64,000 nt of DNA from Macrostomum hystrix (GCA_950097015.1 CATNEN010000002.1:620001-684000); one strand, 5' to 3'. Positions 1 through 11,928 are shown, numbered from the stretch's first letter. A program made the numbers and translations. The notes: a model not told the origin generated them from the sequence alone.

Positions 1-1077
1 GCCCACTCGGAGTCCAGCAACACCTATAGCTCTAAGCAAATCTCACTTACAATTCAATGTTTTGTGACCCACAGAGGTGCAGTAGACAGTGGTAGCCATG
101 TATTGTAAAATGGGATTTCGGAAATCGGAACCTGTGCTACTCATACACTTTATTGCTATATTCATGATAACAAACTTCAAATAAGAAAATACAATAAATG
201 TACGGCCAAGTTTTTCTCATAACTCTGAGCGTAAATTTTTGTTTATACGCTCGTATTAAGAAGTTAGCACATGTATATAAATGCTTGAATAAATAAGCAA
301 ATAAAATGACTATACAATTTTGATAAACATTTTAGCGTAAAAGTACTGTCAGAAAATAGCTCCGCATATTATAAACTATAAGAAATTTTATAGGAATTAA
401 AAATGTTCATCGCTTTATTAAAAGCTGCAATATTAACACTCAAAATGTCAGTCGGTTATCATTAAGGATTCTAAAGCTTGAAATAGAATATCTTGCTGTG
501 TAGCTCTTAACAAGAATAAACAACGAGATAACTTCCGGATTCATTCTAGGCATATGTATAGATTATTCGTGAGCACCGACTGCGGTTCAACCTGTGCTTC
601 ACCAGGGCGCAACTCTAAATATAGAGAAACTAAAGTATTGATAGATAGACTGGAAATTCAATCCTTATATTAAGAATATTTCACAATTTAAACACGGGAT
701 TATAAACAAAAAATGTCTAATTATAGCGAGTCATCTAGAATAAGTTCTAAACAGGAAGAATTACTGAATATTTACTTTTGATAAATTTCTACAGCTAATA
801 GAATGTGTTTATTAAAAGGAAGACAGCCATCAATGACGAACTCAGCAAGAAGGATAACAGTTTCCTGAACAATTCTTTGAAGTTAAGTCTTCAACGTGAG
901 AACTATAACACAATTTCTTACACTGACTACTCTAAAGCACTTAGGACTACATTCAGTGCACTTCAGTATGCTCAGCAACTTCCAGTTGAAATAAAAGAAA
1001 GTCCATGTCCGTATTTTATCCATGACTCGTCGATGGATTAAACAAAACTCGACTTTCTAATTTTAAAGCACTCGCCA
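1..1077. other. 3' flank of receptor gene A1, no gene seen
   Basis: This is AT-rich sequence downstream of the A1 stop codon, repeated almost exactly at 11924-13000. A 78-codon plus-strand frame at 805-1041 is unconserved: in the second copy one base change removes its stop and the frame runs into the antisense of the A2 tail. I therefore read it as 3' UTR or flank, not as a gene. Confidence 0.6.
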
Positions 1078-4000
1078 CTACATCTGGCCCTCTTGATGGA
1101 CACCTTCCATCGAATCAAGTGGCTGGCGTATGACTCGTCCGTTGCAGTCGCAGCTGACAAATGTCCTACCGTCGGTGTCAATGTGACCCACAATGTCTGT
1201 GTACAAGGTGAGGCTGCTCTCGGAGAGCTCTGCTGGCGGAAACTGACTAGATGCCCCCGGTTCTGGTTTCACCACTTGCAAGTAAACATCACCGGAGTCT
1301 GCGTAAGAGGTACCAGGCATGATTAGTGGCAGGGCAGGTGCGACAGACTTGGCCGCATTGTCATGCGTCGCTAGTGTGCCTGTTTTGCTAGGTATTGCCA
1401 GCTTTGTAGATTTGTCATTTGAGCCACATTTGGTTGGCTTAGCAGTTTTGCTGAGAGAAGCACGTTTAGCATTAGAGGCTCGATCAGATCTGGGGCGCGA
1501 GGCGGATTTGGCCGTTGACAGCGGTCGGACTCGTCTCCCAACAGCCAGTTCAGAGACTCTGCGGCCAGTGGCGTCCGTCGGCTTGCGGCGGCTGCGCACG
1601 ATGCAGAGAGCCACAATGAGACCCAGGGTGAGCAGCGAGGCCGTTGTTGCCGAGATGCCAATTCCCACTGATATGAAGAACAGATGGGTGGGCTCAGTTG
1701 AAGAGCCTCCTGGAATCGAAGTGGTGGTCCATTGATTTGCAGTAACTGAAAGTTTACATCGAGCAATGAGTATTTTAAATTTTATTTCAGCTTTTGTATG
1801 GCAGAAAAAAAACTGAATAAAATCAAAATACATAAAATTAATCAGTGTCGAATCATTCTAAATGTTGGAAAAAATAGGATACAAATGATACGTAAATTAC
1901 TGTAAGATATAAAGGCTAAGGCAATAATTAAACATTTTTACTTTGGCTTGCCTGTAACTCCCGTACGAATACGGCAGTTTTATCAGTCAGTTGACTTACT
2001 TATTAAACTACTGAATACAATACTATGCGCTCACAATCAGCTGTGAGGCTTTCTACGAGCGTAAATTCAAAACAAGGCCTCATTTTTTCTCTCCGTGGCA
2101 ATGGCTGGCTGGCTTAGAATATCTATGGTCTATCACATAGGGAACCACTCCGATTATTTTTTCGCTAAAATTTCGTCTGTTAAGCCTGCATTGTGCAAAC
2201 AGACAAAAGACTACAGAACGGGATGTTTATTGCAAGGATACCAGTCTAATACAGCCTTTGTCCAAAAGACAAACAATCATTTCATTGGGTCTGAGGCAGA
2301 GCATGCGTCAACTTACAACCGTCAAAACGGAAATTAGAAACTAGAAAACTGTTCAACCGACAATCGCATGAACTGATTAGTTGTTAGATAAGCTATTGAT
2401 AAGCTACGAGCTAGCACTGCCTTTACTCAACTGAATAATCTATGACGACTCAAAAGCAACACAAATTAAAAAGCGATCGCAATGAGCTTAGCTTAGCATT
2501 TCGCATATACAATGTACTTACTTAACTCACTGCAGTTAAATGAATGCTCTGTTCGATTGAGCACATTCTTGCCAGCTGCAGTTTGATTAACGTGGCAGAC
2601 TATCCGGACATGGCTTGGAGCTTGGCATTGCTGCAGTGAAATCTTGAGAATCGTACCATTTTCAACTGGTAAAAGTTTCGGCACTGACACACTGGAATCG
2701 CTCTGCAAAGTTGGGGTAGCGCTTTGAATTTCGGAATACTTGTGAAGGGATGGACACGTCAGGCACGTCAGAAGCGCATAGATGCTTAAGAATTTGTGAA
2801 GAAATAACACGAGCGAAAGTCAGGAAGGAAGCAGAAGACGGAAATTAGGGAGCTCTTCTTAGACGATAGAATATGCTTGTATTGACATAACAAAGCTGAT
2901 ACGAGCGAATCTGACAAGGGCAATGGTGGGATGATTGACAAAGTGAACTATTGCATTAGAGTATTTCAATCAATATAAGCAAAACTAGTAGCATGTTAAT
3001 AATAATAATATTCCAGGAGGGCTGCGGGCAATGGCACATCATTTAGTGACACTAGACCCGCAGCAACCCCGAAACTTGTAGCGTAAAAGGACAACGAATT
3101 TCCAAACCTATATGAAGAAATGGACTCACTAAATTCATCGAACACATTTTACTTGGCTTTGGATTCGCTTCCGAAACTGAAACTTCAACAAACGCGTGAC
3201 TTTGGTTCGGTCCATGAAGCTTGAAGGTAACCTGAGGCTGATCTACAAAGAAATAAATCAATAGCAGAAGCTGGTGATTGGATGATGATAAAAAATTTAT
3301 GAGAACTATTCTGTATCTCTCACAAAATACGCTGACGTTTTGAACAAGCTGATCAGCTCTGCTTGAGCACGGGTGATTGGCGATGCACACCAGTTTGGAC
3401 CCGTGCATCGATCGATGCGCTGTGATGCGGAACGTGGACTGGCCGTTTGATTCAGAAATATTTTCTAGTGAGATCTTCTCCTGCAAAGCAGTTTATTCAG
3501 TTATTTTGTGCTTATGTGATTCTTATATGCCAATAAAGAAATTGAAAACATACAGATTGGAGTTTAGTCTTGAGCTGCAGCCAGCATTGGTGCTTCACTT
3601 GAGGGCTATCACTGACTGAGCTGACATTGACAGAAATGACGTCGCCCTCCCAAACACTGACAGTCTGCGTTGCTGTCCATCTGCTTTCGGGCTGCTCTAA
3701 AACGGAATAATTGTATCATTAAGAACGCCAAACGTAAACGAATCAGTGCGCAGTGTCATCAGGCGAGACGCTGGGTTGTCTACTATTTTCCGTCAGTCTA
3801 ATTATTGATTCCGACTTCCGTTTCGACTACCTCTTCCACTTCCATCTGATGCTACCCAAACCTCTTATTGGTCAAATCTCAAAAAATCAATCCGATTGAT
3901 ACAGATTGAAGTCTCGCTGTTTTGCGCAACCCAACCACAATGACTCCTGCAAGGCTTTGAAAGGTACCGACTTGTGCTCAATGGAGCTCATTCACTGTGC

Positions 4001-7000
4001 ATGCGAATCTTTTCCTAAGTTCTCTGAGTGCAATAGCTCGACACACTAGCGGATACTTTTTCACCTGCTCCCAAGGCATACGATCCAAGTTATTAGGACA
4101 CGGCCAATGCCGCATGTCGCAACGAATACATACAGCACTATCGAGCTGTTTTGGCCGGGGTCGGTGGCAGAGCGGTAAACGCGTTTGACTCTCGCACCAA
4201 GGTCCCTAAGTTCAATTCCACGGCGAGGCCACATTTGAAGGGGGCGCAGACGCGGAGGGAGGCTTATGGGTGTAACTACGAGCTCTCCCGCATCTCATCG
4301 CTCCGCTGTCTCATCTTTTCCTGTCTCATCTCTCACGTGTCTCATCTCTCCTCTCGTACAATTCAGGCTAAACTTGTTTCTGTTCATAAAAAATATAAAT
4401 GTTTGCATGTATAAAGTCACACACAAGCTTAAGTTTCTCTAACAGTGCGGGCATCTCAGAGCAATCAACGAGAAGTACTCACTTTGCAGGTTAATTATGC
4501 TGCTGTTAAACTCTGCCGCATCGGCACCCGAGAAATTTTGCTTCATTCTGCAGCTAATCACCTTCCCACTGTCCTCCAATGTCACGTTGAAACTGAAGGC
4601 AAAGCCACCCTGGACCACTTTCTGCAAAAATGTAACCATGGTATCTTAAGACTTCGCTTTAAGCAATCCCAGTCACACATGGGATAGCTGATGTCGGGGC
4701 TAAAGTGATTTAAGCATTTTGTACTTGGCCTCACATTGCGTGACTCTGAAAATGTGCCAGCGAAAGTGCAGCTGACAAATGAGGCTTCAGGATTTCCAAG
4801 GTCGGTCACATTGAGGCGGAAATGTGCAGTGAAGCCGTGACACAAGACTGGGGACAGCTGCTGTACTGTTGCAGCTGGCCGGTCTACAATGGAATAACAT
4901 TCGTATTTAGATTGTGTATGACACTTGCAATCTGTTCTACACTGCTTATTTTGAAAGACAGAATGCCAGTTTAAACTTTTCGGTAAATTCAGGGAGGAAA
5001 AACCTCAGTAAAAACGGAGACTATTGACCAAGTCCGAGGGCATTGAGTAGATATACTCTAGGAATATACATCTAGAAGTGTTAGTTGGACTCTGTCAGAG
5101 TCTGAAATTTAATAAAGAATTCGAATAGTGTCTGTATATACTCGCATGCGCATTGACCGCTAAAACAAACTGCTCAGAAACATTTTTTCTTACGTTGAAT
5201 GGCTTCTTTGTAAGTCCCGTGACTGGGACACGTCACTTGTGTACCACTCAGTGGAAAGTAGGAAATTAACATTCTTGGGGTTCGCTTCCAGCCCAGTTGC
5301 TATGCCAAATATCCATTAGCAACCAGCTAAGGCAAAGAGGAATTTGAAGTACAGAAGCAAATAAAGCAGAGAATGGAGCATCATCATGAGACAGGGTACA
5401 GCAGAAAGGGGAGGGACAGGAGACGATAAGAAATAATTGTGCAAACAAACAATATTTCCAAAATGGAATTTGCTAGCAATCTACAAGCCTTTGGGTTTCC
5501 ATGAAACTGATCAGCTTCTTCCAGCCAGAGAACAGACCCAGGCTACTCACAGTACACAGGTGGAGCATTTATAGACTCGTTCCTTTCACAGCCGAGTCCC
5601 GGCTGGCTCACAGAGCACCGGATGCGGGCTGAAGAACCCCATCGTCTGGCTGCGTGTCCGGTGAAAGACTCGCTTGCGACTGACTTCTGCAGAAATGAAG
5701 CCGAGAAATCAGCGACCATTTCTCATGAAAGTAGCTCAAAATGTCCAACTAAAGAAGGCATGTGCCTTCAAATCTCCCATTATTGCTTAGAAAGCTGCTT
5801 GCGATAGAATTATTGGACATTCTACAATCTTTCATAAACTACTTACAGAGAGGCTTCTCATTGTTTCTTCTCCTTGCTGGGTGAGCACTGAGCAATGATA
5901 GCTGGTGTGAAACGGCCAGTTGCTGCTTGTTGAGTTCACTGTGACACTGACGACTGATCCTTCCAGCCAGTAGCTGCCGGGTGACAGTGAGATGCGAGCC
6001 TCACAGGGGTCTGAAGTGCACGCAGGTTGTAAGCAAAGATAATGATTCGCTTGTCACAAGTGCTTCAAATATTTCTATCTAAGATTTTGTAGCATATCAG
6101 CTTACAAACTAACGGAGGAATTTTCAGTGTTTGCTTTGTAGTTTCAGATTTGGTATTGTACGCAGAGTGGCTCTCATTTGAACTTAATTCTTGTCCACAA
6201 AAGATACAGCTGTTCTCGAGGGATGAGCTCACATCCAACCTGAACTCGTAGACCACGTTTAGACAGAAGTGGCACGAGCTGGTGCTTTTGGTGCTTTTGG
6301 TTTCCAATTTCTGAAAATGTCGGCAACGAGTATGTTTAGTCCGACTCATTCCAAATATGACTGCCATGTGCTAGCTGTCTTACATTCACTCACCACGAGC
6401 TTCCTTTTTATTTCGTATGTTGAGTATTTCTGACATTTGTAAGTAACTTGTTGTTCTCCAGGTCCAATTATCTGCTCCAAGCAGTTGCAAACTCTACAGG
6501 CAATCAATGTCACAGGAAATCCGCCATCACTGGTGACGCTGAAGTTGATGGATCTTCCTTCTACCCAGAACTGGCGCCCACCGATTTGAAGACCGGAATC
6601 ATTGAAGTTAAATAGCAAGTCTTTGGGTGTCACTGAGTGAATTGTGGGCATTCATTTATTATATAATTCAGTTTATGGCATGTACAAACAACAAGAGAAT
6701 CATATTATTTAAAAAATTATATTATTTTGTTTTAGTATTCAGAGGGATGCAATCGGCTGTCATTGCGCAACCGTCAGTCAAATTGACCCGAACCTAGCGG
6801 GGCCGCAGCATGAAAAATGTAGTGAGAATAGATCTGGACCCTTGTGAGTCTCATCAGATATATTAATACGGTGGAATGCCAGACTGCATGATCGCACAGC
6901 TGACACTGTTGAAGGCAGCTAATCTGAGAGCTCTCTGATTCGGAGAGCTAATCTGAGGTGAGCAACGATTTGATCCGCTGAGTTCATTCAATCTCTCTTG

Positions 7001-8730
7001 CTTTCATCATGATCAAAGGAAACAAATCAGTAAAAGGCAAATCGAGTACCATCGAGTTGCAGCCTTGTCGAGGCACTGCGGGTTGAGTTGTAGCAGCTGA
7101 ATTCGCACAGGAGAACCCAATCGAACAGACTGTTCACTGCATTGAATTGCAGCAAAAAGTTCCATGCCTCAGGCTTCAAAACTGTCTGGAATAAGAAAAT
7201 ATCACCACTCCGTGCTTGCTCACAGGCAAAGCTGATCAACCAAGGTGAAAGGTCAGCTCAGGACTCACCAAGTTCCCATTCCACTGCTCGCCAGCCTGAG
7301 ATGTGATCCTGCAGCTGGGCTGTCTGCCGGAATCCATTGGGCACAGCAGAGACACGTTCACAAGGACTGAATCACCGAGTCTCAAATGTTTCAGCCCAGG
7401 TTTGCATCGCTCAATCTTGTTCGAGACGGCGGCACAAGTAGAAAAATAAGCATGGTTTGCTTCTGCACAGGAATGAGAGATACCCAGTGTTTTAGAGAGA
7501 GTAGAACAAGTCCATATTACAAGTCCAAAAACATTCAGTTCGGAATATTACGAGCGCATAGCAATTTTAAGGCTCAATGAGATCAATGAGATACGAAAGC
7601 TCACCTTCTGTGATATCCAAGCCGTTGAAGGATGAGAATGAACTCCCTCGACGCTGCCGAATAAGAATGTGCTCAGTCGGCTGCAATGTGAGTTGTGATG
7701 CATGAGCTTAGAACAGTCATCTGATCAATCTGGACTCTCAGTCGAGTCAGTGGAGAGTGCAGTTACCAGTGGAATGGCGGTCCTGTTGCACTGCACGAAG
7801 AACTCCGCAGTCGAGCCGGCTGAGACGCCTGCCCAGCCGCAGGAGGACAGAGCGGTCGAGTTGTGTCTGAGCACGGCGCGGCAGTTCGAGTCAGCCGCGA
7901 ACGCTTCGGGTGGCAACCAGCTGCCGAGGAGAACCTGCAAGCCGCTGCCTCCAGCTGAAATGGCAAAGCGGCTGGCTTGACAACAACGAACTGACTCTGA
8001 GCTCAGCTGCGACTCACCTGCGTGCACAGTGACTGACAGCACTCGGACTTCTCTGACCAGCTTCAGCAGCAGCCAGTGGAAGCCGTCAGAGTCAGCGACT
8101 CTCCCGAGGTTCCAGGGCCGCTCGCTGAACTGGGACTCGCTGACGCAGCTTGGAGAACTGGCACCGCCGGACTGCCAACCGGCAGCCACGTCCGCGAGGG
8201 AGACGCGGAACGTCCGGCTGTCAGCCGCGCCTGCCAGTAGGCCTGAGGGTGGTGGGATTGGGTTGAATTATGTAGAAAAAGCATGCAGAAATGTAGCAAG
8301 CAGTCACGGTATATTAATGGTCATTTTGGAGTGATAAAAACGACTCCGGTCTGAAATCTCCTCTCCAAAAATTTTATGCGACCGATTGAATAAATACAGA
8401 ATTAAACTCACTGCCAACTGAAATGGCTGTGACAGCTGACGCAATACGAGCTATAAGGTTAGGGAATTTCAAGTTTTGCAAGAAGACCAAATTTTTATTT
8501 AGTTTTTTCTAGAATTTTTAAGAATACATAGCTGTTTAATAAATCATTTAACGAGTTTCTGGCTTGTAAGTCTGTTAGGTTGCCGTTTGTTTCTTGATTG
8601 AGCTTTTGTGATCGAGGATTGAGTTCAGTATCGCAGCATTCTTACCACACAAGCAGCAGCAGCAGCAGCAGCAGCAGACCCAGGACCACAAGAAGCTCTG
8701 CCAAGAAGACAGTTGACAAAAGCTCGGCAT
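1078..8730 (-). CDS. Ig-like type I receptor A1, long tail with ITSM-like motif
   Basis: Predicted surface receptor of about 1,062 residues. My exons (5' to 3'): 8646-8730, 8018-8242, 7767-7954, 7605-7680, 7269-7462, 7050-7185, 6394-6632, 6106-6310, 5847-6010, 5551-5686, 4735-4883, 4483-4621, 3554-3696, 3324-3480, 3130-3242, 2531-2702 (or ending 2522) and 1078-1745. Summed length is a multiple of three, and every junction agrees in phase. Exon 1 starts at an ATG and encodes a signal peptide with eight cysteines. A likely cleavage site, AGA/AD, falls in exon 2. Seven Ig-like domains follow, each on two exons (phase 1 in, 0 in the middle, 1 out). The last exon has a serine/threonine stalk, a transmembrane helix, an arginine/lysine/serine-rich stretch and tyrosine motifs (VYLQV, TLYTDI). 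I do not recognise an orthologue. Immune or self/non-self recognition is inference. Confidence 0.82.
4153..4420 (+). mobile_element. tRNA-derived SINE, family 2, in an A1 intron
   Basis: The left end looks like a tRNA gene, with a D-arm/A-box-like GTGGCAGAGCGGTAAACGCG and a B-box-like AGTTCAATTCC, followed by an unrelated body ending in tandem TCTCATC-type repeats. It lies in the intron between exons 4483-4621 and 3554-3696, opposite to the gene. The same insertion is in unit 2, so it predates the duplication. Related copies lie at 24391, 27852, 36512, 49750, 54745 and 55040. Confidence 0.75.
8653..8676. repeat. CAG/CTG microsatellite coding for polycysteine in A1 signal peptide
   Basis: Eight GCA units on the plus strand read as eight TGC (Cys) codons on the minus strand, inside exon 1 of A1. 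They form the hydrophobic core of the predicted signal peptide. The second gene copy has five units at 20504-20518. The difference is nine bases, so both frames are kept. Confidence 0.75.
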
Positions 8731-9472
8731 ATTTTGTTGCAGCTAATGAAAGTGGTACTCGAGCTTCTGCTGCTAATTAAGAAATTCGGGTTTGTGTTTC
8801 AGTCAAGCTGCCTTTTATATTTTGATCGGCCAAGGGTCGAGAATGGAAAGCAGCCCTGTCAGCTATTGCTGCTAAATACCGATTTGGTCCATCGGTGTGC
8901 CGATTTTGGCAGTTTTAATGCACTGTGGATAGAGCTAGCGTGCATTGTAAACAATGATTCTGCCAGCAACGAGGCGCAGCACCTCAACAGAAATCAGCTG
9001 CATCGAAGCTTTGCGTTCGGCCTCTCAAAGCCATTTTTCTTTGTGTTGAAACAGGACAGAGAAATAAGAAATGCAGGAAGAGACAATTCTTTTCTCTAAA
9101 CACTTCACATACTTGCTGATGTATATTTCATTTAGCGATTCATAAAGTATTCTTGTCTTTCATTTTTGCCTAAAATTATTCACTCTGACAATTCCTGTGT
9201 AAGCAAACAGGCAAACATAAACATCACTGATTCAACTTTAACTAAGAATAAGCTATACAAATTAAATACATTGAATTGCTGATTGTAGTGTTTGCACTAG
9301 CCAAATATAGAATGCGCCTGACACTTTACCTGCGTCCATCTTGTAAAATAAATTCTCACTGATTAACCAGATAATTATTCATCTGCTGTCAGACTCGGAT
9401 AAAGTTTCATCCAACAACTGAATGGTTATTGACAAGTTTAAATCGGAATTTTATATGGCATAGGACTAGGAC

Positions 9473-9533
9473 CAGTGGAATAGCGGTCCTGTTGCACTGC
9501 ACGAAGAACTCCGCAGTCGAGCCGTCTGAGACG
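9473..9533 (-). repeat. Stray copy of the end of receptor exon 3
   Basis: About 61 bases match the last part of A1 exon 3 (7767-7828) with two or three differences. It sits upstream of A1 exon 1, with no neighbouring exon sequence or splice context. It is present in both tandem units (second copy at 21314-21375), so it arose before the duplication. Confidence 0.75.
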
Positions 9534-9560
9534 TTCAGTGTTCAGTCACCTGTCAACTAG

Positions 9561-9943
9561 TTTTTTTGTTAAAAGTTTTTTTGTTGTTGCTATCGTCGAA
9601 AAGACACGACGATAGAAACAAAATGACAGCGCAATAGTCAGTTATATAGTCAAGCGCCCGCCCCAGCCCTCATCAAAGCCTGGGTGCCGGCCGCGCCGCT
9701 TGTTCTTCTGCCAGGTCGACCCTGCCGGTTTAACGAACTGGCTGCTGATTGGCCCGGCCCGGGGTATCGTGCTTAAGTCGGGTCGTATCAAATTGGCTAG
9801 CCGCCCTTCTATTAGCTGGGCCCACCAGACCGGGGTTAGTCCGATGCCTTGGCTGTAGAGCAGGGTGACCCGCCGGTCGCGTGCGTAGGCCTGGCTGGGC
9901 GCGCATGTACAAACAACTAACCTATAACATACATTATAGCGTC
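9561..9943. mobile_element. Unidentified insertion or replacement in B1 in place of its TM exon
   Basis: Flanking sequence is shared with unit 2 (ACCTGTCAACTAG on the left, CTTCGGGGCGTCC on the right). The roughly 380 bases between are unrelated to the 230-base segment of unit 2 that carries the B2 transmembrane exon. The insert is GC-rich in the middle. It has a perfect stem near 9590-9617 (CTATCGTCG, loop AAAAGACA, CGACGATAG) and an inverted pair CTATAA/TTATAG near the right edge. On the minus strand the hairpin lies just before a CTAG at the junction, which recalls a Helitron 3' end, but I cannot show a Helitron 5' end. Family unknown. Confidence 0.5.
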
Positions 9944-10009
9944 TGACTTCGGGGCGTCCGTTGGAGCTTCAAGCGGCTTGGTCAAAGGCTCAACTGTCGA
10001 CTTGCTTAC

Positions 10010-11690
10010 TTTCTGAGCATCCGATAGGGAGGTTCTTGAGATGCCGTCGGCAGCTACAGTGGAAGCAATGCTATCGGCGGCAAAGCCAATGTGCAAGTCA
10101 GCTCCCGTGGTCTCAGTCGAGGTCTTTTCGATGGCTAAAATGGTGAGATCGTTCGACAGTCGTTGCATTCACGATCGGAATTGTGATATTTGAGTGTATT
10201 CTCTAATTTCCACTCACTGTAGTTTGCCTGAAACATTTTCGAGTTTCTCGATGGACCGAAAACTCGGTCTCCATCTCCGTGAACTGGCTGACCTTACAGG
10301 TGACGCTGACTGCAGCCTGAGGCTCCAGGAGCCGTTGGAGCAGCTGGGCTCTTCGGACCCAGCCAGAATTGGAATCAGAACTCGGACTGCAGCCTCACGA
10401 TTGAGCAGACATCTGTGAGGCTGACAGTTGCCAGGGGTTAGCGATATGGGCGGCTTCAGCCGCCTCCTCGCTGCGTCCGTCATGGAGGCTCCCTGCCGCT
10501 AAGTCAGGAAGAGGCTGACAGTTCGAGTCGGTGGCCGTTGCTGCTGACCAGCGAGCAGGAATGCCGCGGTGCGGGCAGGGCGAAGTCCGTACTGTAGCTG
10601 AAGTGCGCCGGCTTGCCCACCAGCCAGTGAGCGGCGCCATTCAGGCTGAGCTTCACCGACCGCGAAGGAACTGCGTCTGCGGGTGTGGAGGCGAGACTAA
10701 ATTTTTCCTCACTAGCTTCATACCGTTTCAAAAGAGTGTAGCCTTTCCTTAAGACTGATACTCGAATGAAAACTTCGATCAACCTCATGCTGACAGTTTA
10801 TTAAGATGAAACTGAGCGAAAATCGATCGCACCAACGAACTCGAGCGTCTCATAGACAGCCTGGCTTCCGCCGTCCGAGCACCTGTAGCTAAGAGTGAGC
10901 ACTGCTCCCTGCAACCATAAATTTCCGATCAGCGAGAATTTCAGCTGGTTGTCTGACAACTAAAATGAAAAAAAACAAGCTGAAATGTGTTTTCGGCTAA
11001 ACAGACAGCAAAGCGAAGCGGGATGATTACCCTGTGGAATTAATTTCCCTGGTCGGGTTCGGCAGCACTCGAGTGCCGTTCGGAAGCTTCATAGTCAGAG
11101 TTACGTGACCTGGCTGTATTGTACAGGGCAGATGCGCCAGCACCGTGACGCCGCGACCATCGGTGAGAAGCCGCAGGCCGCCATCATGACGCTCGGTGGA
11201 TTCAGCTGTGCACACTGAGAACTTTCCAGCATCTGTGGCTGAAAGCGATCAAGTTGCTCTTCATCAGGGATAGCGTCTACATAGAAAGTATCATGGATAC
11301 TAGTATCAGAAAGTAACTGGATCGGAGCTGTCAGTCACTAAAAAAGATTTATTGAATGATTTGGCTGTAGGAATGGTGCGAGTTTCTGTATACAATGCCC
11401 GAAAAGATTACTCAGAATTGCCAAGCCGACGAAGCTCATGTTTGCGTTTGGCCAGATTCCTCAGCAGGATGACGGACGCTCTGGTCTGCAATGCCGGACA
11501 GCTCAAATTGGAAATCAATTCTTGGGAGGAAATCAATATCGAATATTTTTATAATTCTAAGTTCCTAAATCAGGACGCCCACCAGGCTGGCCAGCGAGCA
11601 GCAGGAGACTGTGAGCCGCTCCCCGTCGGCGATCCCCGCGGCCTTGGTGGAGCTGCACAGTGAGAAGTGCTCTGATGGCTCGGCGCATCT
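10010..11690 (-). pseudogene. Ig-like receptor gene B1, broken 5' and 3'
   Basis: This is the remnant of the B-type receptor gene in unit 1. Recognisable pieces are an Ig first-half exon near 11040-11220, a second half near 10845-10957 with an F-strand cysteine (LSYRCSDGG), a first half near 10640-10705 (LPAPRHSCSL), a segment near 10235-10440 shared with B2, and a serine/threonine stalk exon at 10010-10134. The transmembrane exon that follows the stalk in B2 is missing. The 5' end stops at the SINE at about 11,690, where another Ig-like fragment ([12 protein letters not shown]) ends in a stop codon. Phases do not join cleanly between all pieces. A secreted product cannot be excluded, but a dead gene is more likely. 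Confidence 0.5.
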
Positions 11691-11928
11691 GATGACAGCG
11701 TACAGCTGCTCAGTCCAAGGACTGGGACTCCCCACCCTAAATTACCAAAACTACCAATCACCCCAGCTAATATTGCTAACCATTTAACAGCTGGATGAAC
11801 TGAAGCAGTGCAGATTTTTGTATTTTTCGAAATGACACAAATTGTGTCATGTCACAGTGGAGTCGTGAATCGAACCCCCGACCTTCAAGTTGGGAGTCCG
11901 ACGCTCTAACCACTAGACCACGAGCCCA
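11685..11928 (-). mobile_element. tRNA-derived SINE, family 1, at the tandem-unit boundary
   Basis: Reading the minus strand, bases 11928 down to about 11853 resemble a tRNA: A-box TAGTGGTTAGAG and B-box GGTTCGATTC. A body follows that is shared with the copy at 52810: a conserved CAGTTCA-CCAGCTGTTAAATGG block, then CAGTCC-TGGACTG, then AGATGCGCCG. The tRNA-like 5' end lies exactly where unit 2 begins, so copies of this SINE probably flank every unit. Confidence 0.8.

Larger units (their letters stand above)
1..11923. repeat. Tandem segmental duplication, unit 1
   Basis: This unit recurs head-to-tail in the next 10-12 kb. The offset is 11,923 bp over the first 2.8 kb, then drops in steps to about 11,853, 11,850, 11,842 and 11,728 because of small indels. 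By my reading only about ten bases differ in the first 2.8 kb. It carries receptor gene A1 and the 5' remnant gene B1. The first dozen bases of the window match the end of the SINE at 11685-11928, so the same SINE probably also lies just left of the window. Homology with unit 2 is lost upstream of about 10,360. Confidence 0.95.

Noticed and set aside
1093-1735. Plus-strand frames opposite the A1 tail exon (and 13001-13658 for A2)
   Set aside because: They are antisense shadows. The minus-strand frame has a transmembrane helix, tyrosine motifs and a phase-1 acceptor.
7702-8334. Plus-strand frames opposite receptor exons 2 and 3
   Set aside because: Antisense shadows of conserved minus-strand Ig exons with proper splice sites.
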